Assembly (NCBI RefSeq): GCF_013623775.1
Contig: NZ_JABFAM010000001.1
Coordinates: forward strand, 62,001-126,000
Origin: Rufibacter sp. XAAS-G3-1
Lineage (GTDB): Bacteria > Bacteroidota > Bacteroidia > Cytophagales > Hymenobacteraceae
Length of the DNA: 64,000 nucleotides
Direction: 5' to 3'
Shown piece after piece: positions 15,728 through 24,840 of this stretch; the first letter of the stretch is position 1; every line of letters starts with the position of its first letter. The position numbers and the translations under genes were made by a program. Under the pieces are notes generated by a model. It ran no database searches. It was not told where the DNA came from and saw nothing but the letters and a program-made list of their open reading frames with translations.

Positions 15728-16666
15728 CTATTGTTTTGCAGCGGCAAGCAACCCGTTGCTGTTCAACCAATTCAGGCACCGCTCAAACCATTGGTCTTGC
15801 GTGGTGGCGTTGTTCAGCCCGAACCCGTGGCCTCCTTTCTGGTAAATGTGCAACTCGGCCGGAATTTTATGCTGGAGCAGGGCCTGGTAAAATAAAATGC
15901 TGTTTTGGGCCGGCACCGTTTTATCGTCTGAGGCATGCACCAGAAACGTGGGCGGCGTTTGGGGCGTCACTTGCCGGTCGTTGGAATAAGCCTGGCGTTT
16001 CTCGGCCGGTGCGTCTTTGCCCAACAACAAGTCAAAGGAACCTTTGTGCCACACCGCCGGGTCACTGCTGATCACCGGATAAATCAGCAGCATGAAATCG
16101 GGCCGCAGGGAAAGTTTCTCGGGGTTCTGGATGTGGGTTTGGGTGAAATGCGTACCGGCAGTAGAAGCCAAGTGCCCGCCCGCCGAGAAGCCCATCATGC
16201 CCACCCGCTGGGGATTGACGTTGTATTCCTTCGCGCGTTTGCGCACCAGGTAGAGTGCCTGCTGGGCATCTTGCAGCGGTGCAATCTGTGGCTGGGAGCT
16301 AACGGCGGCATCCGGTAATCTGTACTTCACTACGAAGGCCGCCACGCCCTGCTCGGCCAATTTCCGCGCCACATCTGTTCCTTCATGGCTGAAGGCAAGT
16401 TTGGCGTACCCGCCGCCCGGGCAGATGACCACCGCCGTGCCGTTGGCTTTCTCCTTTGCCGGCAGAAACACCGTCAACGTAGGTTGCCGCACCTTGGTAA
16501 TGCTGAGGGATTTGTTTGGCCGAACCTCCGTATTCTCCAGGTTGGCACCGGGCACCTCGTTCGGGATTTTACCCTCGTACAGCGGCAATTCCATGGGTTT
16601 GTTTTGGCTGAAACCGGTTAATGCCACGCAAACCAGCGAGAGCAGTAAGATGATGGGCTTTTTCAT
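15728..16666 (-). CDS. Secreted alpha/beta-hydrolase (acetyl-esterase type)
   Basis: A 312-residue exported hydrolase. The signal peptide MKKPIILLLSLVCVALTGFS is followed by a mature protein with an oxyanion HGG-like motif CPGGGYA at 82-88, nucleophile S161 in GFSAGG, acid D248 in HASDDKTVP and H280 in KGGHGFGL, a full catalytic triad. This is the BD-FAE/acetyl-xylan-esterase-like group often found in Bacteroidota polysaccharide utilisation, but no glycosidase or SusCD gene is near, so the substrate is open. I start at ATG 16664-16666; a TTG two codons earlier is less likely. The DinB-like gene lies upstream, separated by a terminator. Confidence 0.88.
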   Translation of the reverse strand: MKKPIILLLSLVCVALTGFSQNKPMELPLYEGKIPNEVPGANLENTEVRPNKSLSITKVRQPTLTVFLPAKEKANGTAVVICPGGGYAKLAFSHEGTDVARKLAEQGVAAFVVKYRLPDAAVSSQPQIAPLQDAQQALYLVRKRAKEYNVNPQRVGMMGFSAGGHLASTAGTHFTQTHIQNPEKLSLRPDFMLLIYPVISSDPAVWHKGSFDLLLGKDAPAEKRQAYSNDRQVTPQTPPTFLVHASDDKTVPAQNSILFYQALLQHKIPAELHIYQKGGHGFGLNNATTQDQWFERCLNWLNSNGLLAAAKQ

Positions 16667-16686
16667 AGGCAATACAAAGAAAGGAC

Positions 16687-16732
16687 AAGCTGTTTTGGGG
16701 CTATTTCCTGGGAAATAGCCCTAAAACAGCTT
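16687..16732 (-). terminator. Terminator palindrome after the DinB-like gene
   Basis: AAGCTGTTTTGGGGCTATTTCC, centre TG, then its near-perfect complement to 16732; it lies between the DinB-like stop and the esterase start. Confidence 0.7.
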
Positions 16733-16771
16733 CTATTAGTTTAGACGAAGAAAATCTGGGGCAAGTGAGAT

Positions 16772-17278
16772 TTAGCCGCCAAAGCCTTCATCGGCCGATG
16801 GGCCGTACATGCCCGGCACCGGTACATCTAACAGGCGCAGGTACACACTCAATTGACCCCGGTGGTGGATGAGGTGGTTCATGGCCAGGTTTCTGATGAC
16901 CGCTTGTTTTGGCATGGAAACAATCACGTGCTCCCCGCTCCGCAGCGTCCAGTTCTTGGCGATTTCCACCACGTTGGTATCATTTAAGGCCTTCACTGCT
17001 TTTTGGTAGTTTTCCTCAAAATGGGCCATTAACTCCTGGTGGGAAGTTCCGGCGAAGGGCGTGTATTTCTGGGTGCTGAAATCCAGTTCCTCAGATTTTA
17101 GCACGTAGGCAATGAACATACCCGGCAACTCAGCCACGTGGGCCGCCAACGCTTTCAGGGACATACTTTTGGCATGCGGTTTCCAGTCAAAATGTTCTTC
17201 GGGCACCCGTTCCAGCATTTTTCGGGTGTTGGCGGCTTCCTGTTCAAACTGCCGTAGTAGCTTTTGGTTTAACTCCAT
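16772..17278 (-). CDS. DinB-like four-helix metalloprotein
   Basis: A 168-residue protein of the DinB/YfiT superfamily, a four-helix bundle that usually binds a metal with three histidines. Candidate ligands are the His in LKALAAHVAELP (about residue 47) and the two in AMNHLIHHRGQLSVYLRLL (about 135-139), the most typical stretch of the family. The opening MELNQKLLRQFEQEAANTRKML and the end VPGMYGPSADEGFGG also fit. Members include thiol-dependent S-transferases and damage-inducible proteins, but this gene's substrate is unknown. It stands alone, with no DNA-repair neighbours. Confidence 0.85.
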   Translation of the reverse strand: MELNQKLLRQFEQEAANTRKMLERVPEEHFDWKPHAKSMSLKALAAHVAELPGMFIAYVLKSEELDFSTQKYTPFAGTSHQELMAHFEENYQKAVKALNDTNVVEIAKNWTLRSGEHVIVSMPKQAVIRNLAMNHLIHHRGQLSVYLRLLDVPVPGMYGPSADEGFGG

Positions 17279-17360
17279 CGTTCGTTCGGGTTTTGGTGTG
17301 GTTGCTCCAAGTTAGAAAAAAGAACGGGAGCAGGAAATAGTCCCGCCCCCGTTTTTGAAT

Positions 17361-17631
17361 TTAGCGCAGTGGCTTTGCTTCCCGCACCTCGCCCAGCCAC
17401 TTCCTGATCACTCTGCTGAACAAGATCAGCACCACGCCAATGCCCAACGACCAACGCCCAATCTGGTTCAGGATCTGAGCGTAATACGGCAGCGACAGCA
17501 CCAGATTATCCACTACGTTGGCGGGCACGCTCATCAAAGCCCCAATCTTACAGGCCAAAAACTCGCCCACGGCACTCGCACAAGACCAGATTCCCATCAT
17601 CAGGGCCACACTGCGGGCCGGCGGTTGCCGC
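17361..17631 (-). pseudogene. C-terminal remnant of a POT-family transporter
   Basis: About 90 codons remain. PPARSVALMMGIWSCASAVGEFLACKIGALM matches the late transmembrane part of proton-dependent oligopeptide transporters (PAR..SLMMG.W....A.GN.LAG pattern), and a last hydrophobic helix SLGIGVVLILFSRVIRKWL follows. The first 10 or so helices are absent. The open frame continues upstream only through an Asn-coding microsatellite into unrelated sequence overlapping the next gene, so the apparent 144-residue protein is a fusion artefact of a deletion. Confidence 0.7.
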
Positions 17632-17686
<55 letters not shown>

Positions 17687-17739
17687 GCGCTGGCGCCAGT
17701 ACTCTACGCACAACGCAGTTTCCTAGTTGGACAATGGCG

Positions 17740-18156
17740 TCAATACTTAATTTCTTCTTCCAGGTAAGTATTGTTCCCTTTTGCAAAAGCCTCAACTAAT
17801 AAGGCAGTCTTTTCTTTTGACTGATGTAACACTTCAGTGGTGTGGTCTTCCTTATATTTCTGTCGTAGCCCAAAGAAATGGTTAACCATTATAGGTCGCT
17901 GGTAGAAGACATAAAACACAAAACCTGCCCTATCCCCTACTGCTGAAACCAGGATTTTCTGCTTCGTCTCTTTATTTTCAAAGTTTAGGGTAGGAGAAAA
18001 GTAAATGTCTCCTTCCTTCACTCCTTCCATCTTTAGAAGCCAATCTGCCCAAGGATAATCCAAGAAATAAGAAACCATTCTTTCGCCTTCAATAGTCCCT
18101 AGATCAATATTCTCTGCTTGCAATGGACTTGAAAAGGTGTAGTGGAAGACTTGCAT
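17740..18156 (-). CDS. Hypothetical protein downstream of the AAA+ ATPase
   Basis: A 138-residue soluble protein, no family recognised. It has alternating strands (MQVFHYTFSSPLQ, GDIYFSPTLNFENKETKQKILVSAVGDRAGFVFYVFYQRP) and a C-terminal helix EVLHQSKEKTALLVEAFAKG. Its start is 23 bases after the stop of the ATPase gene, so it could be the last gene of that transcript. The fold cannot be told by eye, and a link to the ATPase is only positional. Its 3' end overlaps the spurious extension of the transporter remnant. Confidence 0.65.
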   Translation of the reverse strand: MQVFHYTFSSPLQAENIDLGTIEGERMVSYFLDYPWADWLLKMEGVKEGDIYFSPTLNFENKETKQKILVSAVGDRAGFVFYVFYQRPIMVNHFFGLRQKYKEDHTTEVLHQSKEKTALLVEAFAKGNNTYLEEEIKY

Positions 18157-18179
18157 AAATGTATGCTCTAAACTTTCTT

Positions 18180-21100
18180 CTAATTTGACAAAGGACTTGG
18201 TGGCGTAATCAACACCTTTTCCGTCTGCCTCTCTCCCAACACTTGCTTAATCCCCGCCAAACCGTCAGAGATGTTCTCCATCTGCGCCAGCACCTGCCCT
18301 ACCTGGTTCCCGTCCCCGAAGCCTTTCAGCTTGTTGTTCCGCACGAAGGCTGCTTTGATGTCTTCCCAGCGCTGTTTTTCCTCGGGCGTGGCTACGCCGA
18401 TGAGCTGTTTGAACTTGAGTAGATTGGCCTCGGCGCCAGTGGTCAAAGTTTGGGACTCTGCTTGATAGTGGGATAAGATGAGCGTGTGCAGTTCGGCGTC
18501 ATTCATGATGGGCATGACCTTCTCCGTGAGCTTGTTCATGTTGCGGTACGAGCCCTGCATCTTGAACGGCGGCTCGGTGCGGTATTCGTCGGCTTGGGCG
18601 GCAGAGCGGATGTACTCCAGGTTCACCTTCAGAATCACGTCGCGGATGGACAGGAGCTTCTTGAGGACGGCCACGTACTCGCTGATCTCGGCGGCGGTGT
18701 GGTTGCCCTCCAGTTCCAGGCCTTCGCTGTTGCCGGTCTCGGCCAGGGTCACCAGCGCGTACACGTCTTTCTGGCTTTTGGCACTCAGCTTGGCTAGCAC
18801 GGCGTTGGAGGTGAGCGAGTTTTCCAGGTAACTCAGCTTGAACACGTCTTCGGTGTCGCCTATGATGTCGCCCAGGTTGTAGATGTCGGCGCGGTTGGCG
18901 AGCATGTCCGGGATGCGGAATTTGTCGCCGGTCTCGGTGTAGGGATTCCCGGCCATGACCACGCACACTTTTTTGCCCCGGAAATCATAGGTGCGGGGGC
19001 GGCCTTTGTACACACCCTCAATCTTGCGCTGGGCATCACAGAGCGAGATGAATTTCTGCAGGAACTCAGGGTGGCAGTGTTGGATGTCGTCCAGGTAAAT
19101 CATCACGTTGTCGCCCATCTCGAAGGACAGGTTCAGCTTCTCCAGTTCCTCACGGGCGGCGGCGTTGGGGGCCTCCGCAGGGTCAAGTGCGGTGACCTGG
19201 TGCCCAATGGCAGGCCCGTTGATTTTCATAAAGATGATGCCCAGCCGGTTGGCGATGTACTCCATGAGCGTGGTTTTGCCGTAACCCGGCGGCGACAGCA
19301 ACAGCAACATGCCCATCAAATCAGTGCGCTTGGTCTCCCCGGCGGTGCCCATTTGTTTGGCCAGGTTCGCGCCGATGAGCGGCAAATACACCTGGTCAAT
19401 CAGCTTGTTCCGCACAAACGAAGACATGACCCGCGGTTTGAATTCCTGCAAGCGCAGCTCTTCTTCAAATTCAACTGTCAACCGGTGTTTCAGCGCGTGG
19501 AAAGCCTTGTACTGGCTCACCACGTGGGTTTCATAATGGCTTAGTTTCTGTTGGAACTGGTGGAAGTGCAGCGGATATTGTTGCTCCTGCAACAGCGGGT
19601 GCGTGCCCTGCAAGCCACTCAAGGTCTCGCGCAGGTTGGCGTGCACTACTTGCTTCGGCTGCAGTTCCTGCAACAGCAACAGCACCGCGGCCTCGGGTAT
19701 GTATTCACTTTCTTCTAGCAAGTTCGCTTGCGCCAGATACGCCTTTAGCCAATGCAGCAGTAATTCAAACTGCTCAACTTTGTTTTCCTCCAAGGCTTGC
19801 GCCGAGGCCTCAAACATTGGCCACGCGTTTTTCTCCGAAAGGTATTGGTGGAAGTTCTGCACCAACTCAGCCGCCTGAGAACTGGAAATGAAGTGGTCGC
19901 CACGGGTCAGCTCAAAGAACAGGTACTCCCCTGCGGCAACCGCATTCGCCTCTGGCAACAAACCTGTCTCTTGCTGAAATGCCTGCACCTCGCGTTGTAA
20001 ATCAGCTTTGATGTTGTCAAACTGGTGCGTCTCGGGGAAGACCTGCAGAATGGCGCTCACACCTTTTAGTTGATGATGGAACAGCTGTTTTTGGCCTTCT
20101 TTCGCGAAAACGGCCCAGAAACAGCGGGCAGCAGCGCGGTCTACGGCGGGGTAACGGAGTAAATCCGCGGTCTTGAAGAGGCGTACCAAGGAGCTTAGAA
20201 TCACCGCCGCATCATGGTCGTGCACGCCTTTGAGATAGCCTTCGTTGAAGCGGGAAGCCATGAATTTCTGCACGTAGGCCACTAATTCTTGCTGCGGTAG
20301 TTTGTGCAGTTGGTCTACCGTCAAGAGTTGCAAACTTCCCTCCTGGACTTCCGCCGGGGCGGATGTATTCTTCACATTTTGAGCCGCCTGCAAAATCTGG
20401 AACGCTAGGTACTCGGCGCGGTACACCTGGTTGTTCTCAGAGATAAGCGACTGCTCCCAAACGGGACGGAAGCTCAGGAAACGCTCGTCGGTGATTTTCT
20501 CGAAGAAGCTGGTGCCGGTGAGATGGTAGTACATCGCGTCGTCGCGGTGCACAATGCTGAGCTCCAGCGGCTGGGTGTTCACGGTGAAGTGGTGCGTCCC
20601 GAACTTGAGCACGTTCTGCCCGTCCACGAACAGCTCGCTTTTGTCTTTGAGCTGGCGCACGGCGTCTTCGCGCAGGGTTTTGAGGCGGCTCTGGATGGCA
20701 TCGGCTTTCACGGTGTCGCCCATGGCCAGGAGCTCGGCTACGGTGGTGCGCACCTTTTCCAGCATCAAATCTGAGGCGTAATAGCCGTTGATGTCGGCCA
20801 CGGTTTCCAGCTTGCTGATGCGGCTTTGAACGGCTTTGAGAATACGGTCGGCGGCTTGTTGCAGGGTGGTGGCGCGTTTGTTGCGGGCTTCCTGCAGGAC
20901 TACTTTCTTGCTCTCGAAGGCAGAGTAAATTTCCTCCCGTTTATCGGCTATTATTTCCAGAAAAGCGTCAAACTCCGAGAAGCGGCCTTCCAGTTCCTCC
21001 AGCTGCACCATGAGTTTGGTGAGGTATTCCTCGCACTTCTGGGGCGTGTCGCAGATGTCCAGGAAATTGATGACGCTCTGGCTGATGAGCTTGATTTGGG

Positions 21101-23171
21101 CGTTGAACTCGGCCTGGCCCTCGGCGCTCAACAGCTCCTGCCGTTTGCGTTTGAGGGTGGCTTTGGTTTTGTTGAACGTGGCGTAGATGGTGGAGATGGC
21201 GTCCACGATGCGCGTGGTCTGGGTGGCGTCCTCCATCTTGAGGTTGCTCACAATCTCAATCAGCATCTCCAGCTCGGTGCTCACGCCCGAGATTTCCTTC
21301 TCGGTGGCATCGGCCTCTACCACTTTGCCAATGGTATCTATGCCCGCCGTGATTTGAGCCACGTGCTGCTCATAGGGCACCAACGCATCGGGCTTCAACA
21401 GGAAGTCTACCGTTTGGTTCGCGATTTCCTGGCTGAAGCTTTGCAACTGCGCCTCGTACGTTTCAATTCGCCCCACATCTGCGTAGCGGAGTTCTTTCAG
21501 GGAAATCACCTCGCCGCGCACCGACCGCAAATCGGCCAGTGACTTCACGTAGTCGTTGATGTGGCCGTTGGCCTGCATTTTGAGTTTAGAAAGCAAGGCA
21601 TCGGCGGAGCCAAGCACCTGTTCTACCTGCGCCTGCGTGCTCTTTCTGATGCTGATGACCTTCTCATATTCCTCCACTGCTGCCGTAGCCGTCTGCTTAA
21701 TAGCCGCGAGGGGCTGCGCCAGTTCAAACGTCTCCTTTTTGCCAAGCCAATGGTAGCTGTCCAGTAAATCGGTGGTGATTTTGATGAGATCCAGGTACAG
21801 GTTGTCGTAGGAATCCTCTTTGTTGAGCAGCGTCAGAATCTCGGTACACTCGGCCATGGCTTGCACAATCTCTTTGTTGCCTATCTTGTACAGGTAACTT
21901 TCTTTGGTGACCGGAATGGTGAAGTTGCTGCCAATGTAGGGCGTCTGCCAGATCTGGAGGGCGTGGTGTTTTTTGGGTTCCTCATCGGCCCTGAAATAAC
22001 AGAGCTCGCCGTTCTCGTAGATGGCGTAACCGTGGCAGATGATGGGGCTTTCTATCTTCTGGGTGATGAGGTTGTAGCTGAGCAACAGGTACACGCCGCT
22101 CTGCTTGTTGTAGAAGACGTACAGGTAATCTTCGCCGTTGGGCGAGGCGATGCGCTTCTCAAACAGCATCTCCTGCAGGCCGTTGTCAAAACTCTTGAAC
22201 TCGCCGGTTTGCAGGTAATAGCCGTAGGCGTAGATCAAACCCTGGTTTTCGGGCAGGAACACGCAGCAATCCTGGATGGCATCTATGCGGCGCGCCTCTT
22301 TCAATTTGGCGTTGTAGACCAAGTAGCGGTAGTTGTTCTCGCGGTACGGCTTTATCTTGAGCAGAATCAGGTTGCCGATGATGGAATAATAGAGTTCCGA
22401 GTCATCCAGCGTCTGATCCTTGTCGTCTACCGGCTCTGAGTAGATGCCGTGGCCGGACTCGGTGTTGTCCTCTACTTTGATGGTCAGATCGCCCCCTATG
22501 GTCTCCACGAACACCTTGTCCTCAATGGAGATGTGCGGGTGCTTGCCTTTGCGGTGCGCCTCGCGGGTGACGCGCTTCCAGACGAAGTCGTGCTGGTTAG
22601 GGAAGGTGTACTCGTGGTCAGAGCGGTTGTCCAGGTAGGTCAGTTTTCCTGCCTGCAGGGCCCACTTGAAGGTTTTGATGTCATTGACGCCCTTGCCCAC
22701 CCGGAACACCATGAACAGGTGCACGCCCTGCACGGCGAACTTCACAAACTGCGTGTTCTTGTAGTACTTGTACAGCTTCTGAAACTCGTCCCTAAACTCT
22801 GCGTGGTCTATTAACTCCAGCCCTTGTTGGTGGAATTGGTGGTTTTCATACGAATAGACGCTGAACACATCGCTCAGTTCCACCTCCGTTTTCAGGCCCA
22901 GGTGCACGTTGTAGCCGAACAGCAATTGCTCCCCCACCGGCACCATGTCATAGGGCACGCAGTTGTGCTCGGTGGTCACCCGCTCCGTGGTCAGCAGTTT
23001 CGTCTCAATCGCCCCGAAGACTTCTTTGCGCTCCTGGTTCAGTTGGTCTAACAGGCCCCGCAATTCGCCTCCGCTTTTAGATAAGCGATTACGCAGGATT
23101 TCATAGGTGCCGCCTTCCAGTTGAACGGGGTTGGTGGCGTCTGAAGCGGTAAAAGTGGGTGCGGTAGACAT
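18180..23171 (-). CDS. Giant coiled-coil AAA+ ATPase (DNA repair ATPase-like)
   Basis: A 1663-residue protein. Residues 1-480 are beta-rich (many YLVYN, YLLLSYN strands) and may form a propeller-like sensor. Residues 480-850 are long coiled coils, then a helical region to about 1230. The AAA+ core has Walker A SPPGYGKTT with K1299, Walker B NVMIYLDDIQH with D1361-D1362, sensor-1 Asn in VVMAGNPYTETGDKF (about 1405) and a candidate arginine finger in LANRADIYN (about 1426). This matches a family usually called DNA repair ATPase, although I know of no direct evidence for repair and the name may mislead. Its locus partners (PspA, YbjN-like, flotillin, YqiJ-like) point to membrane work. There is no signal peptide or transmembrane helix, so it is cytosolic. 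The ATG at 23169-23171 gives the family-like start. Confidence 0.88.
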   Translation of the reverse strand: MSTAPTFTASDATNPVQLEGGTYEILRNRLSKSGGELRGLLDQLNQERKEVFGAIETKLLTTERVTTEHNCVPYDMVPVGEQLLFGYNVHLGLKTEVELSDVFSVYSYENHQFHQQGLELIDHAEFRDEFQKLYKYYKNTQFVKFAVQGVHLFMVFRVGKGVNDIKTFKWALQAGKLTYLDNRSDHEYTFPNQHDFVWKRVTREAHRKGKHPHISIEDKVFVETIGGDLTIKVEDNTESGHGIYSEPVDDKDQTLDDSELYYSIIGNLILLKIKPYRENNYRYLVYNAKLKEARRIDAIQDCCVFLPENQGLIYAYGYYLQTGEFKSFDNGLQEMLFEKRIASPNGEDYLYVFYNKQSGVYLLLSYNLITQKIESPIICHGYAIYENGELCYFRADEEPKKHHALQIWQTPYIGSNFTIPVTKESYLYKIGNKEIVQAMAECTEILTLLNKEDSYDNLYLDLIKITTDLLDSYHWLGKKETFELAQPLAAIKQTATAAVEEYEKVISIRKSTQAQVEQVLGSADALLSKLKMQANGHINDYVKSLADLRSVRGEVISLKELRYADVGRIETYEAQLQSFSQEIANQTVDFLLKPDALVPYEQHVAQITAGIDTIGKVVEADATEKEISGVSTELEMLIEIVSNLKMEDATQTTRIVDAISTIYATFNKTKATLKRKRQELLSAEGQAEFNAQIKLISQSVINFLDICDTPQKCEEYLTKLMVQLEELEGRFSEFDAFLEIIADKREEIYSAFESKKVVLQEARNKRATTLQQAADRILKAVQSRISKLETVADINGYYASDLMLEKVRTTVAELLAMGDTVKADAIQSRLKTLREDAVRQLKDKSELFVDGQNVLKFGTHHFTVNTQPLELSIVHRDDAMYYHLTGTSFFEKITDERFLSFRPVWEQSLISENNQVYRAEYLAFQILQAAQNVKNTSAPAEVQEGSLQLLTVDQLHKLPQQELVAYVQKFMASRFNEGYLKGVHDHDAAVILSSLVRLFKTADLLRYPAVDRAAARCFWAVFAKEGQKQLFHHQLKGVSAILQVFPETHQFDNIKADLQREVQAFQQETGLLPEANAVAAGEYLFFELTRGDHFISSSQAAELVQNFHQYLSEKNAWPMFEASAQALEENKVEQFELLLHWLKAYLAQANLLEESEYIPEAAVLLLLQELQPKQVVHANLRETLSGLQGTHPLLQEQQYPLHFHQFQQKLSHYETHVVSQYKAFHALKHRLTVEFEEELRLQEFKPRVMSSFVRNKLIDQVYLPLIGANLAKQMGTAGETKRTDLMGMLLLLSPPGYGKTTLMEYIANRLGIIFMKINGPAIGHQVTALDPAEAPNAAAREELEKLNLSFEMGDNVMIYLDDIQHCHPEFLQKFISLCDAQRKIEGVYKGRPRTYDFRGKKVCVVMAGNPYTETGDKFRIPDMLANRADIYNLGDIIGDTEDVFKLSYLENSLTSNAVLAKLSAKSQKDVYALVTLAETGNSEGLELEGNHTAAEISEYVAVLKKLLSIRDVILKVNLEYIRSAAQADEYRTEPPFKMQGSYRNMNKLTEKVMPIMNDAELHTLILSHYQAESQTLTTGAEANLLKFKQLIGVATPEEKQRWEDIKAAFVRNNKLKGFGDGNQVGQVLAQMENISDGLAGIKQVLGERQTEKVLITPPSPLSN
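20084..20126. repeat. Terminator-family palindrome inside the ATPase coding region
   Basis: CTGTTTTTGGCCTTCTTTC, GC, GAAAACGGCCCAGAAACAG is an imperfect palindrome resembling the intergenic TGTTTT/AAAACA family. Read on the minus strand it encodes CFWAVFAKEGQKQ (about residues 1016-1029) without breaking the frame. Confidence 0.5.
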
Positions 23172-23270
23172 GTTGGTGGTTATGTAAGAGCCTCACCCCC
23201 AACCCCCTCTCCCATGGAGAGGAAGCTTTTCCGCTGATGCGGGGTGAAGCAGTGATGTGTTATAGGTGCG

Positions 23271-23308
23271 TTTCAGGCTTGTTTTTGGGAAAACAGGCGG
23301 GAAACGGG
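23271..23308 (-). terminator. Terminator-like palindrome after the 129-residue membrane protein gene
   Basis: GCGTTTCAGGCTTGTTTTTGG with GAAAACAGGCGGGAAACG, about 110 bases past the stop at 23420 and before the ATPase start. It may separate the two transcripts. Confidence 0.5.
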
Positions 23309-23316
23309 TTTGATGG

Positions 23317-23349
23317 AGACCTCACAGGTTTTGAAATCCTGTGAGGTCT
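23317..23349. repeat. GTGAGGTCT palindrome, inverted arrangement
   Basis: AGACCTCACAGG, loop TTTTGAAAT, CCTGTGAGGTCT: the same arms as at 7406, 35045 and 35196 but placed inside out. Confidence 0.75.
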
Positions 23350-23385
23350 TTACCAGGTATTTATTTTGCTTTTTCTACTTTATCT

Positions 23386-23990
23386 GATACTCCCCCTTTG
23401 AAGGGATCGAGGGGAATGTTTACATCAGCTGGTCTGCGGTTTCCAAGTTTTTATTTCTTCTGTCAAGGAAAGCCGTGCCATAGCCCCAGCACAACAGTGA
23501 GAACAAAATCATGGTAGAGGCATACCCAATATTAGCCTGTTGGTCAGAGATACGTTCTGTGCAACTCCACCAATCTGCTTCAACATACAATACCTGAAGG
23601 AAAAACACTGAAGTTGTGAAAAACCCGATTATTATTCCAAGTGATACACATTGCTTCCCCCCTCCTAAAGTTTTCAATTTTTTCCAAAGCAGCAGATTAA
23701 AAACAACAGGAAGGAAGACCATGCACAAAGGGGCGAAAAAGAGCAGCAAGAACGTAACTATGAGGCCTGTTGCTCCATACTCGACGAGAATTCTTAGTCT
23801 TTCCTGCATCCTATTCCCTAGTTGTACAATGCGTGACCTTCTGTGTCAACATCCCCCTACCCTCTTCAAAGCTCATCTTGTGGGGAAAAAGCATTAGCCA
23901 TTCCAATGAAAGAAGAGGCGCTTTCCAATCCCGAACAGCAACTTTAGTAAAAATTCCCCTACAAGATTAGCTTCAACGGGGGAGTATCAA
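23386..23990. repeat. Inverted repeat pair bracketing a membrane protein gene
   Basis: GATACTCCCCCTTTGAAG at 23386-23403 and its complement, with one mismatch, at about 23971-23988 flank the gene at 23420-23809. The ends resemble those of the MITE-like elements at 2794 and 6801 (CCCCCTTTGAAGGG). The unit is about 600 bp and could be a small element that picked up a gene, or two separate repeats by chance. Confidence 0.5.
23420..23809 (-). CDS. Small three-helix membrane protein
   Basis: A 129-residue protein with hydrophobic helices at about 13-38, 57-77 and 96-112, a Trp/Cys-containing loop (VEADWWSCTERISDQQANIG) that would face the periplasm if the N-terminus is inside, and a charged C-tail LDRRNKNLETADQLM. 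No family was recognised. It lies between the coiled-coil membrane protein and the giant ATPase on the same strand, with gaps of over 220 bases and flanking inverted repeats, so it may be a later insertion in this locus. Confidence 0.65.
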   Translation of the reverse strand: MQERLRILVEYGATGLIVTFLLLFFAPLCMVFLPVVFNLLLWKKLKTLGGGKQCVSLGIIIGFFTTSVFFLQVLYVEADWWSCTERISDQQANIGYASTMILFSLLCWGYGTAFLDRRNKNLETADQLM

Positions 23991-24035
23991 AATAAGGAGC
24001 AAAAGTAGATTTGCCTTTACTGCTTTCCCTACCCG

Positions 24036-24704
24036 CTAATTTCTCAACTGGGCAAGTTGCTGTTTCAGTTCTTCTACTTTGTTGGCTTCAGACTGCTGCT
24101 CTCGCTTCAGTTTGATTTCTCTTTCACGGGCCAGTTGTTTGTGGGCTTTGAATTCCTCCGTAAGCTCATCATAGGCTTGGATTTTCTCTTCGGTGACGCG
24201 GTTGCTGTTTTTGTACATGACCGCGAAGACGGCGGCCACGGCGGCCAAGGCCAGGATAATGACCAAGCTCAGAATCACGTACACCTGCTTGTCCATGTCT
24301 ATGCCCAGCACCGACAGGCTGGCCACGTCATGCGCACCTTGCTGAATCTGTCTTTCTTTTTGGGCATTTACCTCCTGCAAAGCCTGTACCTGGGCTTTCT
24401 GGTCGGCTAGTTCTTTCTGGGTCTGGGCCAGTTTGACGGCCGTCTCTTTTCCGGCGTTTTTGATGCTTTGTTGCCGGGCCCGCAGCGTGTCCTGTACATT
24501 TTTGAAGAAGGCATCCAGACTGGCTTGCTTTACTACCTTATGCGGTTGGTTGTATTTCATCTCAGTTGAGGATCTGAACTTCAACGAACTGAACTGCTGC
24601 TGCAAGCTGTAGTTCGCCCGGTCTTTGACCGTAGTAGGCGCCTGCGCCTGACCGGCGGTCATCACCAAAACACTCAAGAGAAGAGAAAAAGAAATAGCTT
24701 TCAT
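24036..24704 (-). CDS. Membrane-anchored coiled-coil protein
   Basis: 222 residues. An N-terminal signal-like helix (MKAISFSLLLSVLVMTAGQAQA) is followed by about 110 residues of charged coiled coil (AQTQKELADQKAQVQALQEV), then a transmembrane helix at about 139-163 (VYVILSLVIILALAAVAAVFAVMY), then a second coiled coil to the end. If the signal is cleaved, the first coiled coil is periplasmic and the second cytosolic, so the protein spans the inner membrane as a rod. There is no enzyme motif. Being between flotillin and the AAA+ ATPase genes, it is a candidate adaptor linking the envelope side to the cytosolic machine; this is inference. Confidence 0.8.
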   Translation of the reverse strand: MKAISFSLLLSVLVMTAGQAQAPTTVKDRANYSLQQQFSSLKFRSSTEMKYNQPHKVVKQASLDAFFKNVQDTLRARQQSIKNAGKETAVKLAQTQKELADQKAQVQALQEVNAQKERQIQQGAHDVASLSVLGIDMDKQVYVILSLVIILALAAVAAVFAVMYKNSNRVTEEKIQAYDELTEEFKAHKQLAREREIKLKREQQSEANKVEELKQQLAQLRN

Positions 24705-24840
24705 AAAAGGATACTTTGCGTCAATAATTTTACGGCTGAAATTAAAATTACTGATTTAATACCAAGCTAGAAAGACAATGCCCGATAGTTTTCCCACGCA
24801 TAGAGAGTTTTTGACCATAATCCCATTTTAACTTCCTTCC

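Noticed and set aside
20826-21542. 238-codon plus-strand frame inside the ATPase gene, and similar long frames at 21861-22439, 33779-32961 and 49243-49857
   Set aside because: They are antisense shadows of well-supported genes in GC-rich DNA and show no family pattern.
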